Notes under the pieces: generated by a model | The model's database searches: none | What the model saw: the letters and a program-made list of their open reading frames with translations, nothing else | Told to the model about the DNA's origin: nothing | Program-made: the position numbers and the translations under genes | Assembly: GCA_002748705.1 (NCBI GenBank) | Contig: PDSZ01000019.1 | Span: forward strand, 21,672 to 85,671 | Reading direction: 5' to 3' | Length of the DNA: 64,000 nt | Origin: Candidatus Fermentibacterota bacterium | Lineage (GTDB): Bacteria; Fermentibacterota; Fermentibacteria; Fermentibacterales; Fermentibacteraceae | Shown: in pieces, positions 59,660 to 64,000 of the stretch | How positions within the stretch are numbered: position 1 is the first letter of the stretch | How the letters are laid out: each line of letters opens with the position of its first letter

Positions 59660-59957
59660 ATTTTCTTCCTCGTTGAATGCAGGAAAGAAAACGCTGATTC
59701 CTTCTTTACTGATAGGCTCCCCCTGCCGTGATCGAATGGATTTTGCAACAGGGGAATATCAGCATGAACAAGGATTTTTTCAACCTGGCAGCATACAAAT
59801 TACTTCACAGAAGAACAAACCTGCAAAAGAACCGGTCCCGTCTGCATGACAACGGAGAGTTCACCAACCAGTGAAGCCGTTCCGGCAAAACGAGTTGTTA
59901 TTCCTCCTGAAGCCGGTCACAAGGGCGCCATAGATTCCCAGGTGAAGCCTTTCCTTG
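59660..59957. other. Spacer with hidden 5' end of GT2 and a short direct repeat
   Basis: The left 99 bases extend the GT2 frame without a normal start. The rest holds no gene. TTGTTATTCCTC occurs at 59895-59906 and again at 59955-59966, where it covers the methyltransferase stop, 60 bases apart. This may mark the edge of inserted DNA. No clear promoter for the long minus-strand run was found here. Confidence 0.4.
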
Positions 59958-60611
59958 TTATTCCTCGCTGAGCACATACCAACCGCACCAGTAATACTTG
60001 TAATCTACAAAGCCAACACTATTGCTATGATTTGAAATAACTTCTGTGAAATCCTGCTTTGTAATGAAGTTTTTCAAAATCTCTCGCTTACTGCCATTAT
60101 CTAATTGACGCAACTGATAAGTATTACCGCCTTCATCGCGTCGTGAGATTGGAGTACTACTGCCTTCAACATATCTGTTGTCTACAAAAACAATTATGCT
60201 TCCCGGTATTAATTTACTATGAAGAACTTCCAGAAAACATGAAATTTGATCCTTTTTGAGATGCGAAAGCCAAAAACCGGCAAACGCTCCATCATATTCT
60301 TGAGCAATTCCGTTTAGCTCAAAAGCATCAGAAATTTTACAGGAAATATTGCCGTACTCTTCAAGACGCCTTTCAGCTATCTCTAAAACTTCATGATTAC
60401 AGTCAGTTGCTGTAACATGAATACATCTCTCAGCTATAAACTGTGTCCAGTATCCTGTTCCGCAGGCAACCTCAATAACATTTCGCTTATTCAGTAAGTT
60501 GGACAGTTTTCTCGCCAGAACCCTTAACTCCACCTGACGCTCCGGTTTGCGATAAATCAGATCGTACTCGTTCGCTCTCTCGGCATAATACTTTTTCAGG
60601 CTTTCATTCAT
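59958..60611 (-). CDS. Class I SAM-dependent methyltransferase
   Basis: 217 residues. The cofactor-binding motif I is NVIEVACGTGYWTQFIAE, followed by TATDCNHEVLEIAERR (acidic residue of strand 2), ISDAFEL (motif III) and GAFAGFWLSHLKKDQISCF (motif IV). The substrate is not evident; the family includes small-molecule, lipid and tRNA methyltransferases. The gene is visibly richer in A/T than the flanking genes, suggesting transfer. AGGAG lies upstream of ATG 60611, near a perfect 11-base palindrome. Confidence 0.87.
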   Translation of the reverse strand: MNESLKKYYAERANEYDLIYRKPERQVELRVLARKLSNLLNKRNVIEVACGTGYWTQFIAERCIHVTATDCNHEVLEIAERRLEEYGNISCKISDAFELNGIAQEYDGAFAGFWLSHLKKDQISCFLEVLHSKLIPGSIIVFVDNRYVEGSSTPISRRDEGGNTYQLRQLDNGSKREILKNFITKQDFTEVISNHSNSVGFVDYKYYWCGWYVLSEE

Positions 60612-60841
60612 AACTTCTCCTGATGATAACCATGATAATCATACTGATCTGTTGTCATAATCCTGAATCCTGATTACTTACCACTGGAACCAGCCGCTGA
60701 ACAATTCAATCAGTTTTCAATTCAGATAACAGTGGTATACATCTCACTCTGCAAAAGGTATTGCTCAACTATCTGATTTCCAGCTGTTATACTCAACTGC
60801 TTATCTGCCGAAAACGGTGTTTTCGGCCGAACGATACCGGA
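60612..60841. other. Spacer upstream of the methyltransferase
   Basis: No gene. The palindrome ATGATAATCAT at 60632-60642, close to the methyltransferase start, could be an operator. A very strong hairpin, GCCGAAAAC-GGT-GTTTTCGGC at 60807-60827, lies just after the 3' end of the small gene at 60842 and probably ends its transcript. It lacks a T-run, so it may act through RNA stability or a factor. I see nothing else. Confidence 0.4.
60807..60827 (-). terminator. Perfect 9-bp hairpin downstream of a small gene
   Basis: The stem GCCGAAAAC pairs fully with GTTTTCGGC across the three-base loop GGT. It starts 15 bases past the stop codon of the gene at 60842-61207 on the minus strand. The following sequence is not T-rich, so this is a weak intrinsic terminator at best; a 3'-end stabiliser is equally possible. 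Confidence 0.45.
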
Positions 60842-61207
60842 TCATGAAGCAGCGCCGTGGCAGAGAGCTGAAGGCTTGCTTGCAACCATTTCCATATCCA
60901 GAATCCGGTGCATTTCACGAAGAATAAAGTTTTCTCCGGACCTGACAGGATTGGAAGCTTCAACTGCATTGACAAACATGCATCCTCCACGACTTGCCCG
61001 CCGGGTAGCGGTTATTCTGAAAAGAATGTTACCGTCGGTTCCCGGCCCTCTGAGATAAAGCATACCCTCTGACAGAACCTTTACAGCCGCTTCTGAAGAG
61101 TGTTCTATAACAAATGCAGCTGTGCGGCTTCCCGGCTCTCCATGTACCGTTGCCCATACCGCTTCAGTTCCTGTGTTCTCTGCCTCTGGTTCGATTATCC
61201 ATTTCAT
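60842..61207 (-). CDS. Small unknown protein with own promoter
   Basis: 121 residues, no signal peptide or membrane helix. The sequence begins KWIIEPEAENTGTEAVWAT and alternates short hydrophobic strands, suggesting a small beta-rich or alpha/beta fold; I recognise no family. ATG 61207 is decided by GGAGGTG eight bases upstream. It has a good promoter (61228-61256) overlapped by a perfect palindrome, and a strong hairpin behind the stop. A free-standing, regulated unit of unknown function. Confidence 0.7.
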   Translation of the reverse strand: MKWIIEPEAENTGTEAVWATVHGEPGSRTAAFVIEHSSEAAVKVLSEGMLYLRGPGTDGNILFRITATRRASRGGCMFVNAVEASNPVRSGENFILREMHRILDMEMVASKPSALCHGAAS

Positions 61208-61227
61208 TTCTTCACCTCCATGCAACA

Positions 61228-61256
61228 AGTATATGTAATTCACAGAGCAATGTAAA
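61228..61256 (-). promoter_or_regulatory. Sigma-70-type promoter of the small unknown gene
   Basis: On the minus strand TTTACA (61256-61251) and TATACT (61233-61228) have exactly 17 bases between them; each differs from consensus at one position. Transcription would begin near 61221, 14 bases before the ATG. The palindrome at 61252-61267 overlaps the -35. Confidence 0.65.
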
Positions 61257-61267
61257 CACCTGTTTAC
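61252..61267. promoter_or_regulatory. Perfect 7-bp palindrome, putative operator
   Basis: GTAAACA-CC-TGTTTAC is symmetric with a two-base centre and covers the -35 of the promoter at 61228-61256. Such a site would let a dimeric repressor block the promoter. The regulator is unknown; no regulator gene lies next to it. Confidence 0.5.
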
Positions 61268-61560
61268 CTTTTTGTTAAAAATATGCCCTGCAATCAGTTT
61301 CAGGCATACACTCATACATGAACACAGAATCTGCCTGAATACAGCATCAAGAATTTCCTGAAATGAATGGTGCCGAAATTCTATCTTCCTTTATTCTTGC
61401 CTGCTGTAAGTAGGTTCAGCTCTCGCAGGCTGATCTCAGACTGACAGCGGGCTTGGGTTGAACACCAAGCCATGAACAGAAGTCTGCTGCTGTTAGCCAA
61501 GCCGGGAATTCAATAAAAAAACATAATTCGTTCACAGGTCTTTGAACCTCTGTACTCAGC

Positions 61561-63630
61561 TTATCTGAGTACAACAAGCTTAACTGAGCTGTTATGCAGT
61601 GGAGTTGATACTCTTGCGAAATATGTTCCAGTGGTAAGCTCTGAAGTATCAAGTACAACTCCGTACGCACCGGCCTGAGATACCTGGTCTTCCATGCTCA
61701 GAACCGCCCTGCCGAGAAGATCATAGAGAACAATACTCACAGCAGCCGGTTCCGGAAGTGTTATTTCTAAAGAAAGCTGTGAGTAAACCGGATTCTGACC
61801 GAGAGAAATATTGAAACCGCTTCCTGAATAACTCTCGATTTCTTCCTGTGCCCCGATGAAAATGGTGCATGGGTCACCGTACAAATTAGCATTCTGCAAT
61901 ATCCATTCAGCCTTACGAGGAGCATAGAAGGAGTTCCAGTTGGCCCAGAACATGTCCTTGGACAGTCCGTGGGTTAACCCTGCGGAAGAAATGCTATCAT
62001 CAAACAGGAGGTGAGCAAAATTGATACTCAGCCAGCCTGCCGGCCCGGGATCGGTTATTCCGCCAAATGAAGTATTGGAACACGCAACTGCAACAATCGC
62101 TCCACCACTGTCACGCTCCACTAAACTCTCAGCAAATCCATTCCCGAAAATAGCCCCTGTAGTACAACTGAGATAACCAATTGACCATGGAAGTTTTCCG
62201 CAGTTGGTCATTTGAGAAATAGTATCGGTATTCATAACAGGTGGATAGGAAGGCTGGGGATAGTACCAGTAGAATCCTTCCTGGTTGCCATGGGCAAAAT
62301 ACGCTGATATTGCCGTTCCCTGATTAAACAGTTCCAGCTGGTTGTTAGGATGGTAACCGGTAGTATCTTCATAGACTGTGTTCCATTCCCAGTCAGATGG
62401 AAAAAACGAAGCTAAAGAATCGCAATACTTGCTTCCGAAACGCCATGCACCTTCGGGTTCCATTGGAAAAAGGCAAGCCCCCATAAGCAAAGCTCTGGTT
62501 TGCCAGTCTTCTGCAATGGAAGCAGTATTGTATTGTACCACTTTATCAAGCATCGCATTGAACGCATCAGCTTCATTTACATTAATCGGATATCGGCCAA
62601 CATAAATATCCGAGTAGTAGTCAATGTCATCATCTTCTTCGCCGTACAGATGGTTTCCGTTCCCATCCCATGTACCGTCAAGGTCACTGTAGTAAAGATC
62701 TGCGGTAGAGTTCATTGCTTCTGTCCAGTATGGAAAATCAAGCTGTGAAAGCCTGGTAGTCGCTCCTCTGTCTCCGGCTATTACAGCAAAAAGAAGTCCT
62801 TTATTCTGATAGAGGTCAATGATGTAGTTACGAATCCGTTCCTGATAATCGTATCCATCCACATTAGCCAATATCCATTGAACTGTAATGCTGTCACAGC
62901 TGTATTCAAGCCCGTTATGAAATGAGACAAGCTCTGCAAGCTGATCTGAGTGCTGCCGGTAGCCAATAACAATGACTTGAACATCATCTTCAGCATCGGG
63001 TCTTTCCATGGGGGCCCATTCTGTGAGCATCTCAGGGTTATCGACAAAAGTGGAAAGGCCTCTTGCGGCAAGCTCAATCTGACTCTCAGAGAGGGTATAT
63101 ACCGGAGCATTGGAATCATACTGATAGATAATATTGATGTCTGCAGATGTAATTAAGAGGAGTTCACCTCCTTGTCGGTTGTACCTGAAAGGAACAAAAG
63201 AATAGCTACCAATGCGGTAACCTGTCTTTGTTCCAGTTTTATACCCTGCAATGGGAGACTCTGGAAATACTCCGGACATGCCGTCCAGGCAAATTTCTGT
63301 GTAGTCAGGAAAATCAGGGACATCAACGGATAAAGGAAGCAGCATCACAGGTACAGGCGAAAGAAAATTTCCAAGGCTTACAGTAGAAATGTCGGTAACC
63401 TCAATATCCGTGATCGTAGTGCCCTGGGGAAGCACATAGCACCGGGAAACAGCAGGCAGATCAGGATAACCATTCTCGAACACTGTTATGCCATCCTCAA
63501 TACTGATAACATCCCACTGCTGATAGTTTTCAATCAGAACATCTGAATCTGACGCAGTCCATCTGAACTGTATTGATCCTGCAGACACTGAAGTGGATGC
63601 AATAAGAGCAAGGGCGACAATCCTGAACAT
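61561..63630 (-). CDS. Secreted C25 (gingipain-type) cysteine protease with sorting domain
   Basis: 689 residues. A signal peptide (FRIVALALIASTSVSA) is followed by a propeptide-like region, then the caspase-like C25 domain. The catalytic His is in AYFAHGNQEGFYWYY and the Cys in SIGYLSCTTGAIFG; VACSNTSFGG also fits. The last 80 residues are a type IX-secretion-like sorting domain (LSLEITLPEPAAVSIVLYDL, then GRAVLS, LDTSELTTGTYFARV, KLVVLR). It is thus expected to be exported and attached to or released from the cell surface. AGGAGG precedes ATG 63630. A TATAAT lies at 63682-63687 upstream. Confidence 0.9.
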   Translation of the reverse strand: MFRIVALALIASTSVSAGSIQFRWTASDSDVLIENYQQWDVISIEDGITVFENGYPDLPAVSRCYVLPQGTTITDIEVTDISTVSLGNFLSPVPVMLLPLSVDVPDFPDYTEICLDGMSGVFPESPIAGYKTGTKTGYRIGSYSFVPFRYNRQGGELLLITSADINIIYQYDSNAPVYTLSESQIELAARGLSTFVDNPEMLTEWAPMERPDAEDDVQVIVIGYRQHSDQLAELVSFHNGLEYSCDSITVQWILANVDGYDYQERIRNYIIDLYQNKGLLFAVIAGDRGATTRLSQLDFPYWTEAMNSTADLYYSDLDGTWDGNGNHLYGEEDDDIDYYSDIYVGRYPINVNEADAFNAMLDKVVQYNTASIAEDWQTRALLMGACLFPMEPEGAWRFGSKYCDSLASFFPSDWEWNTVYEDTTGYHPNNQLELFNQGTAISAYFAHGNQEGFYWYYPQPSYPPVMNTDTISQMTNCGKLPWSIGYLSCTTGAIFGNGFAESLVERDSGGAIVAVACSNTSFGGITDPGPAGWLSINFAHLLFDDSISSAGLTHGLSKDMFWANWNSFYAPRKAEWILQNANLYGDPCTIFIGAQEEIESYSGSGFNISLGQNPVYSQLSLEITLPEPAAVSIVLYDLLGRAVLSMEDQVSQAGAYGVVLDTSELTTGTYFARVSTPLHNSSVKLVVLR

Positions 63631-64000
63631 GGCTACCTCCTGCGTTTCAAAAGAATAATTGCTCATCTTATAGCCGTTTTAATTATACAATAAATACTGG
63701 CTGTTACCTTGAATCCATAGTGTTGCTCTGAAGTATTAATCACAACAAATTCAGCAGACTTAATCAACCTGACCACAAAACCGAACCACATAGGCTACAT
63801 TAGGTTGTTACGATTCTACCTTAACATACACTACTCGACTCTCTCAACCAATGCCCCACACTAACAATGTCCGAGGTATGCCCACGACGGAGCTTAGTTT
63901 ACATTTTCGCCGGTTGAAACTTTACAATCTCGCCGGTCAGGCCTGTCCAAGATAGCTTTTAGCATTGAGATAAGAAAAATGCCCTTTGCGGCTCGAATGA
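63631..64000. mobile_element. Possible terminus of an IS21-type element at the right edge
   Basis: TTTACATTTTCGCCGGT (63898-63914) and TTTACAATCTCGCCGGT (63921-63937) are direct repeats with a 23-base period, the kind of multiple short repeats found at IS21-family ends. On the minus strand an open frame ending near 63941 could be the 3' end of an element gene that lies beyond the window. The outer limit may be TG at about 63869. The left part (63631-63860) holds only the protease leader. Confidence 0.4.
63682..63687 (-). promoter_or_regulatory. Possible -10 of the C25 protease promoter
   Basis: A perfect TATAAT reads on the minus strand and would start a transcript about 45 bases before the ATG. 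No acceptable -35 at 16-18 bases was found, so an activator or another sigma factor would be needed if this is real. Confidence 0.3.

Larger units (their letters stand above)
61208..61560. other. Intergenic region between a protease and a small gene
   Basis: It holds the promoter and palindrome described separately. Further right is a seven-base perfect hairpin (GGCTTGG/CCAAGCC) near 61450-61472, downstream of the C25 protease gene on the minus strand. A run of A just after the protease stop on the plus strand (T-run on the minus strand) follows a weak GTTCA/TGAAC stem. I see no gene. Confidence 0.4.

Noticed and set aside
59768..59849. Short ATG frame (MLIFPCCKIHS...) just upstream of GT2
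   Set aside because: It ends at TAA before GT2 and is in another frame; without a ribosome site it is not a leader peptide I can support.
1..64000. CRISPR array, rRNA operon or prophage
   Set aside because: No regularly spaced repeats, no rRNA-like conserved segments and no phage structural genes were seen.

Overview
The window is a gene-dense bacterial chromosome segment from a didermic organism. It has lipoproteins, a Tat component, GT9 heptosyltransferase-type enzymes and diaminopimelate epimerase. Several traits point to the FCB group (Bacteroidetes/Chlorobi/Fibrobacteres and relatives) or a neighbouring candidate phylum: two proteins ending in type IX-secretion-like sorting domains, a gingipain-type C25 protease, a DUF4837-like lipoprotein, a DUF2723/GT117 membrane protein and MglA-type GTPases. 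I infer the placement from gene families; no rRNA is present. Codon starts ATG, GTG and TTG are all common, Shine-Dalgarno sites are purine-rich (AGGAG), and stop/start overlaps (ATGA, GTGA) are the rule.

Layout. 1-5951 (+): the tail of an unknown gene, rng, rplU with its own promoter, folD, a small membrane protein, a DUF4837-like lipoprotein, a TPR protein, aroQ and efp. 5959-7299 (-): a D,D-carboxypeptidase. 7383-11197 (+): a SurA/PrsA-like lipoprotein, a zinc-ribbon membrane protein and an M20 peptidase. 11198-12073: a gene-poor scar with a truncated transposase. 12074-13031 (+): a SpoU methyltransferase and an exported ferredoxin with a C-terminal sorting domain.

13024-41660 (-): one long co-oriented run, read from right to left. 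It holds hpf, hprK, ptsH, ptsI, a sugar nucleotidyltransferase, two GT4 enzymes, an ECF-type Gx protein, a DUF4321-like protein, tatA, an MglA-like GTPase, a zinc-finger membrane protein, topA, xerC, DUF2723, hslV, hslU, a second MglA-like GTPase, an STT3-like protein, dapF, a tRNA-Gly, a small SLH-like protein, a CDP-alcohol phosphatidyltransferase, a TPR protein, two GT9-type proteins, polA and a sulfatase-like lipoprotein.

41885-43944 (+): an archaeal-type gatE and queF. 43922-59659 (-): a second unbroken co-oriented run of mostly overlapping genes. It starts with nine glycan-assembly genes (GT2, GT4 and polytopic membrane proteins), passes through a histidine kinase/NtrC-type regulator pair and ends in queC-queE-queD-folE2. 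With queF this gives a GTP-to-preQ1 set apart from the shared early steps. 59958-63630 (-): an AT-richer accessory stretch with a methyltransferase, a small unknown protein behind a clear promoter/palindrome, and a secreted C25 protease. The right edge looks like the terminus of an IS21-type element.

The window combines envelope and surface-glycan assembly, protein export and surface display, PTS-type phosphorelay control and core information genes. The observations I find most unusual are the exported ferredoxin with a sorting domain, the archaeal-type GatE, the STT3-like protein lacking a recognisable WWDYG motif, a tRNA wedged between two coding genes, and an attenuator-like leader in front of hpf.
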